A stretch of DNA of 64,000 nt from Streptomyces sp. SID13031 (GTDB lineage: Bacteria; Actinomycetota; Actinomycetes; Propionibacteriales; Kribbellaceae), in the NCBI RefSeq assembly GCF_010548305.1, contig NZ_JAAGLV010000007.1, forward strand, positions 62,001 through 126,000, given 5' to 3'. A model generated the notes under the pieces. The model did no database searches. It was not told where the DNA came from and was given only the letters and a program-made list of their open reading frames with translations. A program made the position numbers and the translations under genes. Shown here in pieces: positions 16,417 through 25,387 of the stretch (its first letter is position 1; every line of letters begins with the position of its first letter).

Positions 16417-17985
16417 CTAGTGCGTGCTGGCCTTTTCGGTCTCGGGCTTGGCTTTGCGCTTCGGCCAGTCGTAGGGCCACCACTGGGCGCCGCCGCGGCG
16501 GGCCCAGACGATCAGGCCGATCAGGACGCCGAGCTCGATCGCCGGGCAGATCGTGTCGCGCAGGCGGGTGCTGAACCACTCGAGCGAGTCCGACAGGAAG
16601 GGCGCCACCTGGCGGGCGTTGGGATCGCGGCCGGGCACGTAGGCGATCGCGATCATGGTGGTCCGGATGACCATCCACTTGTCCACCTTCGACGCGGCCA
16701 CCGCCGCCAGCGCGACCCAGGCGATCACGTCGTACCAGGGCAGCGAGTACATCGCGGTGACGATCCAGGCGATCCCGTAGATCGCGGTGTAGCGGATCGC
16801 GTCGGGTGTCCGGTCCTCCGGATGGGTCCGCGGGACGAGCGACTTCGGGAACACTTGGGACAGCAGGATCGCCACCACGATCAGGCCGACCCAGGCGGCG
16901 ATCGCGATCACCGTACGGACCAGGCCGTTCGGCAGGAACAGGGTGAAGAAGCTGAGCAGCACCTTGTGCGGAGTACCGGTGGAGATGAATGAGCTGTTCG
17001 ACCGGGCCTGTTGCAGCGCCTCGATGCCGACCACGGCGTACAGGCCGACCATCGACACCGCGCCGCCGGCGCAGAAGATGAGCGCCTTGCGCCGGTCCGC
17101 GCGCAGCGACCAGAGCATCGCGACGCCGACCAGGCCGATCGACAGCTTGGTGCAGCCCGCGATGCCGAGCATGATGCCGGCCCAGAAGATGTGCCGGCGG
17201 AACAGCACCAGCGCGATCACCGCGAACATCACCGCGATCGCGTCGTTGTGCGCGCCGGCCAGCACGGTCCACAGGAGCAGCGGGTTGCCCAGCGCGAGCA
17301 TCGCGACCCGGCGCTTGGCGGGCAGGTTGGGGCCGACCAGCTTCATCAGCAGCAGGCCGGAGACGATCAGACTGACCGCGACGGACAACTGCAGCATCCA
17401 GACGGTGAGCTGCATAGAGTCGCCGCCGACCCACGACGAGAACCACTGGATCCAGGTCGCGATCGGGCCGTACACGCTCTTCGCGCCCTGCCACGGCCGC
17501 TCAGTCGCCGCGATCACCGGGTCGTACCCGAGCCGGATGGTGTCGGCCGGCGCCGTCGTGTACGGGTTGCCGCCGAGCGACATGATCCGCCCGTACGCCG
17601 CGTAGATCAGCACGTCGCCGGAGGCCATCGGGGGGACCAGCGTGACGGCCGCCGTCGTACCGATGCCTAGGGCAACCAATCGGCGGACGCGCGGGGCCCA
17701 GCCGTTCTTGATCGCCCGGGCAGCAAGGAAAACCCCGTAGCCGCCGAGCAGGATCCCGACGTAGATCATCATCGTGACGAGCCAGTCGTTCGGCTTGGTG
17801 CTGAACCAGTACGGCGGCAGCCAGGCGTGCCGGTTGGTCAGCGTCAGCACCACGACGGACGGCCCGAGCAACCCCGCCGCGACGACCAGGATCGTCGACG
17901 CCAGATAGAGCCCGACCGCCCGGTTGCCGTCGCGGTCGGCCGTCGGAGAGGCGACCACCACCTCTTCAGCCTTTTCAGTACTCAT
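16417..17985 (-). CDS. MptB-like GT-C membrane mannosyltransferase
   Basis: A 522-residue polytopic membrane protein with about 12 hydrophobic segments. The first extracytoplasmic loop carries MASGDVLIYAAYGRIMSLGG, where the Asp is the GT-C catalytic signature, followed by NPYTTAP, as in polyprenol-phosphomannose-dependent alpha-1,6 mannosyltransferases (MptA/MptB). The C-terminus is charged and ends KPETEKASTH. It would extend a mannan or lipoglycan on the outer face of the membrane. Its start overlaps by 4 nt the stop of a GT2 gene, so the two are one unit and the GT2 protein could supply the polyprenol-linked sugar or a related step. Confidence 0.78.
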   Translation of the reverse strand: MSTEKAEEVVVASPTADRDGNRAVGLYLASTILVVAAGLLGPSVVVLTLTNRHAWLPPYWFSTKPNDWLVTMMIYVGILLGGYGVFLAARAIKNGWAPRVRRLVALGIGTTAAVTLVPPMASGDVLIYAAYGRIMSLGGNPYTTAPADTIRLGYDPVIAATERPWQGAKSVYGPIATWIQWFSSWVGGDSMQLTVWMLQLSVAVSLIVSGLLLMKLVGPNLPAKRRVAMLALGNPLLLWTVLAGAHNDAIAVMFAVIALVLFRRHIFWAGIMLGIAGCTKLSIGLVGVAMLWSLRADRRKALIFCAGGAVSMVGLYAVVGIEALQQARSNSSFISTGTPHKVLLSFFTLFLPNGLVRTVIAIAAWVGLIVVAILLSQVFPKSLVPRTHPEDRTPDAIRYTAIYGIAWIVTAMYSLPWYDVIAWVALAAVAASKVDKWMVIRTTMIAIAYVPGRDPNARQVAPFLSDSLEWFSTRLRDTICPAIELGVLIGLIVWARRGGAQWWPYDWPKRKAKPETEKASTH

Positions 17986-18737
17986 CTTGGTCCGCGGGAA
18001 GGTAGTGCGCTTCGCGCGGCCAGCGCACGACGGACATGCAGGAACTGGCGGCCGCGGTGGAACTGCCCGCGCAGGTCGGTGCCGGTCGCGCGGTGCCGGA
18101 CGTCGATCGGCACCTCGATGATGCGGAAACCCTTGCGCCCGAGGTCGATGCTCAGCGCGGCCTCGACGCCGAACCCCTGCGCCAGCGGCAGCGCCGCCTC
18201 GAAGGCGACCCTGGTCAGGCAGCGCTGCCCGGACAACGGCTGGTCGGGCGCCCAGCCGGTCGCCTGCTCGATCCCGGACCGCGCCAGCCGTACGACGAAG
18301 CCGTGCCCGCCGGCCTTGCTGCCGTCAGGGCGGACCTGAGCCGGCAGAGTCCCGATCGTCATGTCGACGCGGCCCGCGAGCACCGGCTCGAGCAGCGGCT
18401 CGGCACCAGTCGCGGAGTCGGCCAGGTCTGCGTCGAGGAAGAGCAGATGCCGCGCGATGGCGCCATCGCGCTCCGCCACGGCGGCCGCTCCGGTCTCCAT
18501 CGCCGCGGCCTTCCCGCGGTTCTGTGAGTGCCGCACGACGATCGCTCCGGCCCGCTCGGCCGCCTCGGCGGTGCCGTCGGTCGAGCCGTCGTCGACGACC
18601 ACGACGAGGTCCACGCCGGAGATCTTGCGCACCGCGTCGATCGTCGCGACGATCCGCTCGGCCTCGTCCTTGGCCGGGATCACGCACGCCACGGATCCCT
18701 GCGCGGGCTCGACGGGAGGCAGATCAGTACCGGACAC
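17982..18737 (-). CDS. family 2 glycosyltransferase (DPM/GPGS-like)
   Basis: A 251-residue GT-A fold enzyme with ACVIPAKDEAERI, VVVDDGSTDGTAE and FLDADLAD (the DxD motif). It resembles polyprenyl-phosphate sugar transferases and glucosyl-3-phosphoglycerate synthases. There is no C-terminal membrane anchor. GTG 18737 is chosen because the extended upstream frame lacks similarity. It is first in a two-gene unit, overlapping the GT-C mannosyltransferase by 4 nt. The acceptor is unknown. Confidence 0.75.
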   Translation of the reverse strand: MSGTDLPPVEPAQGSVACVIPAKDEAERIVATIDAVRKISGVDLVVVVDDGSTDGTAEAAERAGAIVVRHSQNRGKAAAMETGAAAVAERDGAIARHLLFLDADLADSATGAEPLLEPVLAGRVDMTIGTLPAQVRPDGSKAGGHGFVVRLARSGIEQATGWAPDQPLSGQRCLTRVAFEAALPLAQGFGVEAALSIDLGRKGFRIIEVPIDVRHRATGTDLRGQFHRGRQFLHVRRALAARSALPSRGPR

Positions 18738-18855
18738 AGCACCGCAGCCTAGTTGTTCAGCGGCCGATCGCCGCCTCCGTACCCGCGCCCTGGGGATATC
18801 TCGTCCTTTCGACCGAGCTCCCGGCACCCGGTCACCGAGTTGGCATTGCCGAAAA

Positions 18856-18868
18856 ATTGTCGGACAAT
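18856..18868. promoter_or_regulatory. perfect palindrome between GT2 and arcA promoters
   Basis: ATTGTC-G-GACAAT, a 13-bp perfect palindrome in an AT-richer patch, about 90 bp before arcA. It is a plausible operator for arcA or the divergent glycosyltransferase unit. The regulator is unknown. Confidence 0.4.
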
Positions 18869-18951
18869 CAGACAGAATCACGGCAAGCTCCACGCTCACG
18901 GCGACGCTGCCGTAGCTTGGTGGGACGGGATCCGGACGAGAGGGCAGGCAG

Positions 18952-20169
18952 ATGACTGAGGCGTATGGCGACCGCGCGTATGGCGTCGACAGCGAGGTCG
19001 GGCCGCTGCGGACGGTGATGCTGCACCGGCCGGGCAACGAGCTCCGCCGACTCACCCCGCGCAACAACGACAAGCTGCTCTTCGACGGGCTGCCGTGGGT
19101 GGGGCGCGCACAGGACGAGCACGACGCGTTCGCCCAGGTGCTCCGCGACCGCGGCGTCGAGGTGCTCTACCTCCACAAACTGCTGGCCGAGGCGCTCAGC
19201 GACCCGGCCGCCCGCGGGGTGGCCGTCTCCGGCGCGACCGAGGACCTGCGCCTCGGCGACACGCTGCGCAACTACCTCCAGGCGAGCCTGACCGCTCTCG
19301 ACCCGGCTCAACTCGCCGAGGCGTTGATGGCCGGCGTGCGCAATGACGAAGTACGGGCCGGCGGTGGGCTCGTCACGTCACTGCTCGCCCACGAGGACTT
19401 CCTGATCGACCCGCTGCCGAACCTGCTCTTCACGCGGGACTCGAGCGTCTGGATCAAAGACAACGTCGCCGTCACCTCACTGGCGATGCCCGCCCGGGTC
19501 CGCGAGTCACAGCTGACCGAGCTGATCTACACGTACCACCCGCGGTTCGCCGGGGCGGACAAGGTGTACGACCACAGCCTGGAGCATGTCGAGGGTGGTG
19601 ACGTGCTCGCGCTCGGGCCCGGCGTACTGGCCGTCGGCGTCGGTGAGCGGACCACGCCGGCCGGTGTCGAGCGGCTCGCGCGGCGGGTGTTCTCGAAGGG
19701 CCTGGCGCACACCGTTCTCGCCGTACCGATCGCGCAGCAGCGGGCGACGATGCACCTCGACACGGTCTGCACGATGGTCGATGTCGACGCCGTGCTGATG
19801 TATCCGAACATGGCTGAAGAGATGCGCGCGCTGGCCGTCACCGCCGAGGGCGACGAGTTGCACGTTGCGGAGTCCGAGCCGTTCCTGGTCGCCGCGGCCA
19901 AGGCGCTCGGCATCGACACGCTGCGCCGGATCGACACCGGGCTGGACCCGGTCACCGCGGAACGCGAGCAGTGGGACGACGGCAACAACACCCTCGCACT
20001 GGCCCCGCGCGTCTGCATCGCCTACGAACGTACGGTCGAGACCAACGCGCGTCTGGAGGAGTCCGGCGTCGAGGTCATCCGCATCGCCGGCTCCGAGCTC
20101 GGCTCCGGCCGGGGCGGCCCTCGTTGCATGTCCTGCCCGGTACTTCGGGACCCGGTGACCACGGTCTGA
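18952..20169 (+). CDS. arcA: arginine deiminase
   Basis: Converts L-arginine to citrulline and ammonia. It has 405 residues, typical. Motifs: [33 protein letters not shown] and the catalytic cysteine C392 in [13 protein letters not shown]. Shine-Dalgarno GAGAGGG supports ATG 18952. No arcB, arcC or arginine/ornithine antiporter is adjacent, so it is not part of a complete deiminase operon here. A role in nitrogen supply or acid/ammonia balance is inferred. Confidence 0.93.
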   Translation: MTEAYGDRAYGVDSEVGPLRTVMLHRPGNELRRLTPRNNDKLLFDGLPWVGRAQDEHDAFAQVLRDRGVEVLYLHKLLAEALSDPAARGVAVSGATEDLRLGDTLRNYLQASLTALDPAQLAEALMAGVRNDEVRAGGGLVTSLLAHEDFLIDPLPNLLFTRDSSVWIKDNVAVTSLAMPARVRESQLTELIYTYHPRFAGADKVYDHSLEHVEGGDVLALGPGVLAVGVGERTTPAGVERLARRVFSKGLAHTVLAVPIAQQRATMHLDTVCTMVDVDAVLMYPNMAEEMRALAVTAEGDELHVAESEPFLVAAAKALGIDTLRRIDTGLDPVTAEREQWDDGNNTLALAPRVCIAYERTVETNARLEESGVEVIRIAGSELGSGRGGPRCMSCPVLRDPVTTV

Positions 20170-20337
20170 ACCGGCCCCTGAAGCAGACCCTGAAGCGGAG
20201 GCCAGAGCGCCGGCGACAGCTCCGGATGTGGCAGCGATGCCGCATCCGGAGAGGTACCTGACAACGCAGGCAGCGGCGGCGACACGCTGAGTGAAATCGG
20301 GGGTTGTCGTCGGGGCCTGTTATGAGTACTCTTCATG

Positions 20338-20428
20338 GCTAGGCCCAGGCCCTGTTGCTCCCCCGTCAGCAGGACTTGGGCCGTCCACGTGAAAAGGCCC
20401 CCGCCACTCATCGAGTGCGGGGGCCTTT
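20338..20428 (+). ncRNA. candidate small RNA with C-rich loop
   Basis: A promoter-like pair TTGTCG (20304-20309) and TACTCT (20327-20332) at 17-bp spacing is followed about 6 nt later by a short stretch that ends in a strong Rho-independent hairpin. The region between folds as GGCCCA...TGGGCC enclosing TGCT/AGCA, with an exposed loop CCCCCGTC that could pair with a Shine-Dalgarno. No protein-coding gene fits. Transcription is predicted only. Confidence 0.45.
20393..20428. terminator. bidirectional Rho-independent terminator
   Basis: AAAAGGCCCCCGC pairs with GCGGGGGCCTTT, with ACTC/GAGT extending the stem. T-runs occur on both sides. It terminates the leftward SEC-C gene (stop at 20437) and the predicted rightward small RNA. 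Confidence 0.85.
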
Positions 20429-20436
20429 GTCATGTC

Positions 20437-21405
20437 CTAACGGATGGTCAGCTGACGGCTCGCCAGACCGGCGCGAGCAGCCCGCTCCTCGATGCTCAGC
20501 GGGGCCTCGGTCGCCAGCGCCTTGTCGAGCGCGACGGCGAACTCGGCGGCCGGCTTCTCCAGGTCGGCGGCCTCGGCGTCGGCCGGCAGCTCCCACACCG
20601 GCGCGAGCACGCCGAGCGCGCGGAAGGAGCCGATCAGCCGGCTCCCCTCGGTCAGCGCGGACGAGCCCGCCGCGTGCAGCCGGGCGAGGGCGTCGAGCAC
20701 GGTGTCCTCCGCGTGCGGCAGCACCCAGCGCAGGTACCGGCGGTCGCCGATCTGCGTCCAGTACGCCGCCTCGACGGACTCCAGCCGGACGGTCGGGGCA
20801 GCTGCCGCGTTCGCACGCTCCAGGCCGGCGGCCACCTCACCGGTCGGGTCGTCGACGTTCTCGCCGACCCAGTAGTCGAAGCCCTCGTGCACCTTCACGG
20901 TGATCGGCTTGGAGGTGTCGACCAGGTCCTGCAGTCGCGGCCCGTCCTTGAGCAGGTCGCCGAGCTGGATCGGGTTGCCCGGCTCGGTCGCCAGCGCCGC
21001 GGTGATGGCGTGCGCGACGTCGCGACTCGGGTCACCGGAGGAGGCGTGCGTCTGCAAGCCGATCCAGATCGTCTCGTCATCGCGGACCAGCCCGGGCATC
21101 GCCATCGGCAGCAAGGTGACCAGGTTGACGGTCTTGCCCAAGTGGTCGCCGCCGAGCGTCAGCTCCGCAGTACCGGCGGGGACGATCTCACGGAAGGCGA
21201 TCAGGTCGCACTCGGACGGCAGGCCCTCGAACGGACGAACCACGAAGGTGTCGGCCGCCTGCGCCTGCTCACGCCCGTGGCACTGCTTGAACCGCTTGCC
21301 GGAGCCACACGGGCAGGGCTCGCGCGGGCCGACGTCGACCAGGTCGGCCGGATCCAGCGTGACGGTCGTGGTGTTGTTGGCGCGGTTGCGCGACTTCTTT
21401 CCCAT
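20437..21405 (-). CDS. DUF5926 family protein with N-terminal SEC-C zinc motif
   Basis: A 322-residue protein. An N-terminal basic stretch (MGKKSRNRANN) precedes the SEC-C metal-binding motif PCPCGSGKRFKQCHG at residues 30-44 (CxC...CH). The rest matches the actinobacterial DUF5926 type, with no catalytic motif that I can name. SEC-C motifs bind zinc and mediate contact with ribosomes or SecB-like partners, so a translation-associated role is possible but unproven. It ends at the shared terminator at 20393. Confidence 0.82.
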   Translation of the reverse strand: MGKKSRNRANNTTTVTLDPADLVDVGPREPCPCGSGKRFKQCHGREQAQAADTFVVRPFEGLPSECDLIAFREIVPAGTAELTLGGDHLGKTVNLVTLLPMAMPGLVRDDETIWIGLQTHASSGDPSRDVAHAITAALATEPGNPIQLGDLLKDGPRLQDLVDTSKPITVKVHEGFDYWVGENVDDPTGEVAAGLERANAAAAPTVRLESVEAAYWTQIGDRRYLRWVLPHAEDTVLDALARLHAAGSSALTEGSRLIGSFRALGVLAPVWELPADAEAADLEKPAAEFAVALDKALATEAPLSIEERAARAGLASRQLTIR

Positions 21406-21459
21406 ACCCCGCAGTCTTGCAGTACTCGCCCATCCGTCACCAACCCGGACGAATCGGGG

Positions 21460-21876
21460 TCAGCGCGGGACGAGGGCGTAGACGGTACGACGGGCGTGCG
21501 CGGTCCGGACGCCCCACTCGGAGGTGAGCGTGTCGACGATCGCCAGACCCCGCCCACCGATCGACTCGGGGTGGGCGTCGGTGATCCGCTGCGGCTCGGT
21601 CTCGCCGCACCCGTCGACGACCTCCAGGTGGATTCCGGCCTTGTCGATCCACCAGGCGGCACGCACCTCTCCACCGGGGAGCGGCGGGGCGTACCGAATG
21701 GCGTTGGAGAGCAGCTCCGAGAGGACCAGCTGCGCATCGTCGCAAGCGTGCTCTGCCACCCGGTGCCGTTTCAGATAGCCGGCCAGACGGCGGCGGGCGT
21801 CCGCTACCGCGGACACTTCGTGCGGCAGTACGACGTCAACAACACTCACGTCGGCGGGCAAGGTCGCAGAAGACAA
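21460..21876 (-). CDS. RsbW/SpoIIAB-type ATP-binding protein (anti-sigma kinase family)
   Basis: A 138-residue single-domain GHKL ATPase. N box: QLVLSELLSNAIRYAP; G1 box: LEVVDGCGETEPQ; G2 box: IGGRGLAIVDTL. Such proteins in actinobacteria act as anti-sigma or anti-anti-sigma regulatory kinases. No cognate sigma or antagonist gene is adjacent. The start is TTG 21876 with Shine-Dalgarno GAGGAGA. The upstream AT-rich region has a palindrome ACACCGGTGT at 21937-21946 that could be regulatory. Confidence 0.82.
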   Translation of the reverse strand: MSSATLPADVSVVDVVLPHEVSAVADARRRLAGYLKRHRVAEHACDDAQLVLSELLSNAIRYAPPLPGGEVRAAWWIDKAGIHLEVVDGCGETEPQRITDAHPESIGGRGLAIVDTLTSEWGVRTAHARRTVYALVPR

Positions 21877-22132
21877 GCAGGGTCTCCTCAGGTCGGAACA
21901 ACACTCAACCTTCTGCCCCCGATCGAGGCGGTGAAAACACCGGTGTGTATTCCGTTACATAGCGGCGCTGAAGATCACACGTTTAGCAGAGAAACCGAGA
22001 CAATTCGAACGGAATTGAACGTGCAAATAACCCGTTGCATTCGGCCCGTCACGCAGAACGACAAAGTGAGACGCAGTCCACAAACGCTCCGCAACCACCG
22101 CGCTCGAATGAGCGGGCGGACCGGCTCGAACC

Positions 22133-23014
22133 TCAGTCCGGGCGGTGGGAGCGACGGACGGGGAGGTGGAGCTTGCGGCGGGAGGGCTGGGCGGAGAGGG
22201 CCGGTGCCGGCAGCGGCGGCGTTGCGAGGGTTTGGAGGGCCAGCTCGGGGCGGTCGCTGATGATGGCGTCCACGCCGATCTCCTGGCAGTGACGGACGTC
22301 CTGTTCAGTGTTGACGGTCCAGACGTGGACCTGGTGGCCGTGTTTGTGAGCCCGGTCGACGTACTCCGGGTGGGCCGTCACGATCTCCAGGCTCGGGCCG
22401 GCGTACGAGACGCCCGTCGGCAGCGAGCCGTCGCGGAAGCGGAGCGGGACGCGGTCCATCAGCAGCACCGTGCGGAGACCGGGCGCCAGGACGCGCATCC
22501 GGCGCAGCGAGAGCCAGGAGAAGCTCATCACCCGGATCGGCGACTCCGAGCCGATCTTCGGGTGCGCCCAGCCGAAGCGGTCGAGCATCTCGATCAGGCG
22601 GCGCTCCACCAGTCCGGCGTACCGGGTCGGGTGTTTCGTCTCGATCGCGAGCTCCAGCGGCCGGCCCGCGTCCCGGACCGTCTCCAGCAGCCGCTCGAGC
22701 GTGAGCACCTTGGTGAGGTCGGGGTCGGGCAGCTCCGCCTCGTCGTCGAGCTCGGCCCAGGGGTTCTTCCACGACCCCCAGTCGAGGCCGTCCAGCTCCT
22801 CCAGGCTCATCGTGGACAGCACGCCGCGGCCGTTGGAGGTGCGGTCGATCCGCCGGTCGTGGACGCAGACCAGGTGCCCGTCCGCGGTCAGCCGGATGTC
22901 ACACTCCAGCCCGTCCGCACCGGCCTCGACGGCTCGGCGGTACGCCGCCAGCGTGTGCTCGGGACTGACTTCGCTGGCGCCACGGTGGGCCACCACGCTG
23001 GGGCGTTTCGCCAT
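22133..23014 (-). CDS. glycerophosphodiester phosphodiesterase
   Basis: Hydrolyses glycerophosphodiesters to glycerol-3-phosphate and an alcohol. It has 293 residues. GDPD motifs: AHRGASEVSPEHTLAAY, GLECDIRLTADGHLVCVHD and LAIETKH; these supply the catalytic histidines and metal-binding acidic residues. There is no signal peptide, so the enzyme is cytoplasmic. The C-terminal tail (about 35 residues, proline/arginine rich) is outside the domain. It stands alone on its strand. Confidence 0.92.
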   Translation of the reverse strand: MAKRPSVVAHRGASEVSPEHTLAAYRRAVEAGADGLECDIRLTADGHLVCVHDRRIDRTSNGRGVLSTMSLEELDGLDWGSWKNPWAELDDEAELPDPDLTKVLTLERLLETVRDAGRPLELAIETKHPTRYAGLVERRLIEMLDRFGWAHPKIGSESPIRVMSFSWLSLRRMRVLAPGLRTVLLMDRVPLRFRDGSLPTGVSYAGPSLEIVTAHPEYVDRAHKHGHQVHVWTVNTEQDVRHCQEIGVDAIISDRPELALQTLATPPLPAPALSAQPSRRKLHLPVRRSHRPD

Positions 23015-23106
23015 GGAACAACTCTGGCACGCCGTCTTGTCAACAACTCACGCAGGCACGCCGACCTGCCGCAAGACCCTTACCTGCCGAGATCCGGACC
23101 AGGCCA

Positions 23107-23451
23107 CTAAGCAGACTCCAGTATCTCGCTGTTGTCAGCTGCCCACTGGGCCAGCACCGCCAACGGACCAACTGCGAGCGAGTGGCCGACAGCAGTGAGT
23201 TCATAGCTGACGCCGCGCTGATCGGCAGGCACCGCAGTACGGACGATCAGGCCGTGGGAGGTCAGCCGGGTCAAGGCCTGACTCAGCACCTTGTCGCTGA
23301 CATCGCCGATCGCGCCAAGGAGGTCCCGGCGCCTGGTGGCGCCGCGCCGCAACGCCACCAGCACGAGCGGGTCCCAGGTGTGCGCGATCAGCTCGGTCGC
23401 CTGCCGTAGCCGGCAGTCCGCCACGAAGGTCTCACATCCGCCGTTGTCCAC
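23107..23451 (-). CDS. HxlR family transcriptional regulator
   Basis: A 114-residue winged-helix protein with the HxlR signature CRLRQATELIAHTWDPLVLVALRRGATRRRDLL, a near-N-terminal cysteine and the wing RGVSYELTAVG. It is divergent from the NADP-binding oxidoreductase at 23546; the intergenic stretch has CCAG-ATAA-CTGG, a small dyad that could be its operator. The divergent oxidoreductase pair is its probable target. Confidence 0.88.
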   Translation of the reverse strand: MDNGGCETFVADCRLRQATELIAHTWDPLVLVALRRGATRRRDLLGAIGDVSDKVLSQALTRLTSHGLIVRTAVPADQRGVSYELTAVGHSLAVGPLAVLAQWAADNSEILESA

Positions 23452-23545
23452 CCGATCGATTGTCGCAGCAACTCACCTACCGACCGGTCGGAGATCGCTT
23501 CCTAGTGTTAATCCAGATAACTGGACGAGTGGAGGATTTGATCAA

Positions 23546-24172
23546 ATGCGGATTGGCATTCTGGGCACGGGCAACTTGGCCGTTGCGCTCGGCAAGGTGT
23601 GGGCGGCGGCCGGGCACGATATCTTTGTCGCGGGACGATCGTCGGACAATGCAACAAAGGTAGCCGGTGAGTTCGCCGGTACGCCGATTGACGCGGCCGG
23701 CCTGGCAGCGAAAGCGGAGGTCGTCGTGGTCGCGGTGGCCTGGGAGGGCCTGGAGAACATCCTGTCGCTGGCCGGCGCCCCGCAGGGCAGCCTGGCAGGC
23801 AAGACGGTGATCGACTGCACGAACGCGGTCGACTTCAGCACCGGACGGCTCAAGCTCGAGAGCGGGTCGGCCGCCGAGTTCGTCGCCTCACTGGCTCCAG
23901 GAGCGCACGTGGTGAAGGCCCTGCACCTGTTCGCCGGCACCTCCTGGCAAGGCTCCGGCGGCGGCCCCAAGCCAACGGTCGCCATCTGCGGCGACGACGC
24001 GGACGCCTTGTCGACCACCAGCGACCTCATCCGCGACCTAGGTGGCGCGACCGCGACGGTCGGCGGCTTGAGCAGTGCTCGTCAGCTCGAGGAAGCAGCT
24101 GGCTTCGTGATGCGGCTGGTCGCCGCGGGGCACAACCCACGCTCGGCTGTCCCTGACGTCCGGCTGGGGTGA
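23546..24172 (+). CDS. NADP/F420-binding oxidoreductase-like protein (NAD(P)-binding domain 2)
   Basis: A 208-residue protein with the N-terminal dinucleotide fold MRIGILGTGNLAVALGKVWAAAGH, then VVVVAVAW and VIDCTNAVDF. It resembles the F420H2:NADP oxidoreductase/NADPH-dependent reductase family (COG2085). GGAGG 10 nt upstream of ATG 23546 settles the start. It overlaps the next dehydrogenase gene by 4 nt and is divergent from an HxlR regulator, which is a common arrangement for redox or electrophile response units. Confidence 0.8.
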   Translation: MRIGILGTGNLAVALGKVWAAAGHDIFVAGRSSDNATKVAGEFAGTPIDAAGLAAKAEVVVVAVAWEGLENILSLAGAPQGSLAGKTVIDCTNAVDFSTGRLKLESGSAAEFVASLAPGAHVVKALHLFAGTSWQGSGGGPKPTVAICGDDADALSTTSDLIRDLGGATATVGGLSSARQLEEAAGFVMRLVAAGHNPRSAVPDVRLG

Positions 24173-25167
24173 GTCACACTGTTCGGGTGACGCAGATGCG
24201 AGCAGTCGTTCTGGAAAAGCCGGGGCCGCCGGAATCACTCACGGTCAGCACCGTCGACCGACCTGAGCCACGCGAGGGCTGGGTGCGGATCAAGGTGGAG
24301 GCGTTCGGGCTGAACCGGTCCGAGTACCACCTGCGGGCGGGGATGGCGACGAACGCGACCTTCCCGATCATCCCCGGGATCGAGGCGACCGGCACGGTGG
24401 ACCTCGCACCGGGCGGTGAGTTCGAGGTCGGGCAGCAGGTCGTCGCGATGATGGGCGGGATGGGCCGCGAGTTCGACGGCGGGTACGCCGAGTACACCGT
24501 CGTACCGGCCGGGTCGGTCGTCCCCGTGACGACCGACCTCGACTGGGCCACCCTCGGCGCCCTGCCGGAGATGCTCCAGACGGCTCACGGGTCGCTGCAC
24601 ACCGCGCTCGGAATCCAGGCAGGCCAGACGATTCTGGTCCGTGGCGGCACCTCGTCAATCGGCGTGGCCGCGGCCGTACTGGCCAAGGAGCAAGGGCTGA
24701 CGGTGTTCTCGACCACCCGCAACCCGCAACGGCTGGAGATGCTGCGCGAGCTCGGCGTCGACCACCCATTGGTTGATGACGGCAACATCGCCGCCCAGGT
24801 TCGCGAGATCCTCCCCGAAGGCGTCGACGCGGCACTGGAACTGGTCGGCACCAACGTCCTGCCGGACACCCTGCGCTCCACCGCGGTCCGGGGAACAGTC
24901 TGTTTTACCGGCATGTTGAGCGACGCCTGGACGATCCCCGACTTCTACCCGATCGGCTACCTGCCGAACGGCGTCCGCCTGACCGCCTACAGCGGCGAGA
25001 GCAGCGACCTCCCCGCCGAGTCACTCCAGCGCTACGTCGATTTAGTTGCCGCAGGCAAACTCCCGATCCGGATCGACCGCGTCTTCACCCTCGACGAGAT
25101 CGCCGAAGCCCACCGCGTCATGGAAGACGGCGCCGCAGTAGGCAAACTCGTCGTCCGAATCAACTGA
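24169..25167 (+). CDS. zinc-type alcohol dehydrogenase superfamily NADPH oxidoreductase
   Basis: About 332 residues; a QOR-like medium-chain reductase. GroES-like N-terminal domain (VKVEAFGLNRSEYHLRAG, IPGIEATGTV), and Rossmann region ILVRGGTSSIGVAAAVLA. No zinc ligands are seen. Start choices are GTG 24169 (overlapping the previous stop), GTG 24187 or ATG 24196; the first is given because the pair looks coupled, but the domain begins at MRAVVLEKPG (24196). The last gene before a convergent region with two hairpins. Confidence 0.82.
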   Translation: MSHTVRVTQMRAVVLEKPGPPESLTVSTVDRPEPREGWVRIKVEAFGLNRSEYHLRAGMATNATFPIIPGIEATGTVDLAPGGEFEVGQQVVAMMGGMGREFDGGYAEYTVVPAGSVVPVTTDLDWATLGALPEMLQTAHGSLHTALGIQAGQTILVRGGTSSIGVAAAVLAKEQGLTVFSTTRNPQRLEMLRELGVDHPLVDDGNIAAQVREILPEGVDAALELVGTNVLPDTLRSTAVRGTVCFTGMLSDAWTIPDFYPIGYLPNGVRLTAYSGESSDLPAESLQRYVDLVAAGKLPIRIDRVFTLDEIAEAHRVMEDGAAVGKLVVRIN

Positions 25168-25177
25168 CGCCCGCCTG

Positions 25178-25225
25178 CGGCAGCTCCTACGGCAGCTCCT
25201 ACGGCAGCTCCTACGGCAGCTCCTA
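25178..25225. repeat. four perfect tandem copies of a 12-bp unit
   Basis: CGGCAGCTCCTA repeated exactly four times just after the dehydrogenase stop. Such short tandem arrays expand and contract by slippage. It is non-coding here. Confidence 0.9.
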
Positions 25226-25227
25226 CG

Positions 25228-25294
25228 GGCAACTTTGTGCACCGTGTGAGCGTTTCCGCGGCAGGCAAACACTCACCCGGTGCACAAGGTGCCC
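25228..25294. terminator. long imperfect hairpin
   Basis: Arms at about 25232-25255 and 25267-25290 are complementary over 24 positions with few mismatches; the core is TTGTGCACCG/CGGTGCACAA with TGAGCGTTT facing AAACACTCA. It lies between convergent genes and could terminate either. It has no U-tract, and its length is unusual for an intrinsic terminator. Confidence 0.6.
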
Positions 25295-25335
25295 ATGGCA
25301 ACTAATCGGGGCGGGGCCGGCGGCCACCTGAGGAG

Positions 25336-25375
25336 TTGCCCACCGCATCACGGAGGATGGTGACGCGGTGGGCAA
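25336..25375. terminator. strong hairpin between convergent genes
   Basis: TTGCCCACCGC at 25336-25346 pairs perfectly with GCGGTGGGCAA at 25365-25375, and the inner bases ATCAC/GTGA extend it. It lies 12 bp from the stop of the leftward monooxygenase gene. Confidence 0.65.
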
Positions 25376-25387
25376 GTTTGTGAATGG

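Noticed and set aside
18952..20169. A complete arginine deiminase operon.
   Set aside because: No ornithine carbamoyltransferase, carbamate kinase or antiporter gene is present next to arcA.
20338..20428. SRP RNA or 6C RNA.
   Set aside because: The conserved SRP loop and the two hairpins with six or more C residues of the 6C motif are absent; kept only as an unclassified candidate small RNA.
25178..25225. A tiny CRISPR-like array.
   Set aside because: The 12-bp units are contiguous without spacers and there are no cas genes.
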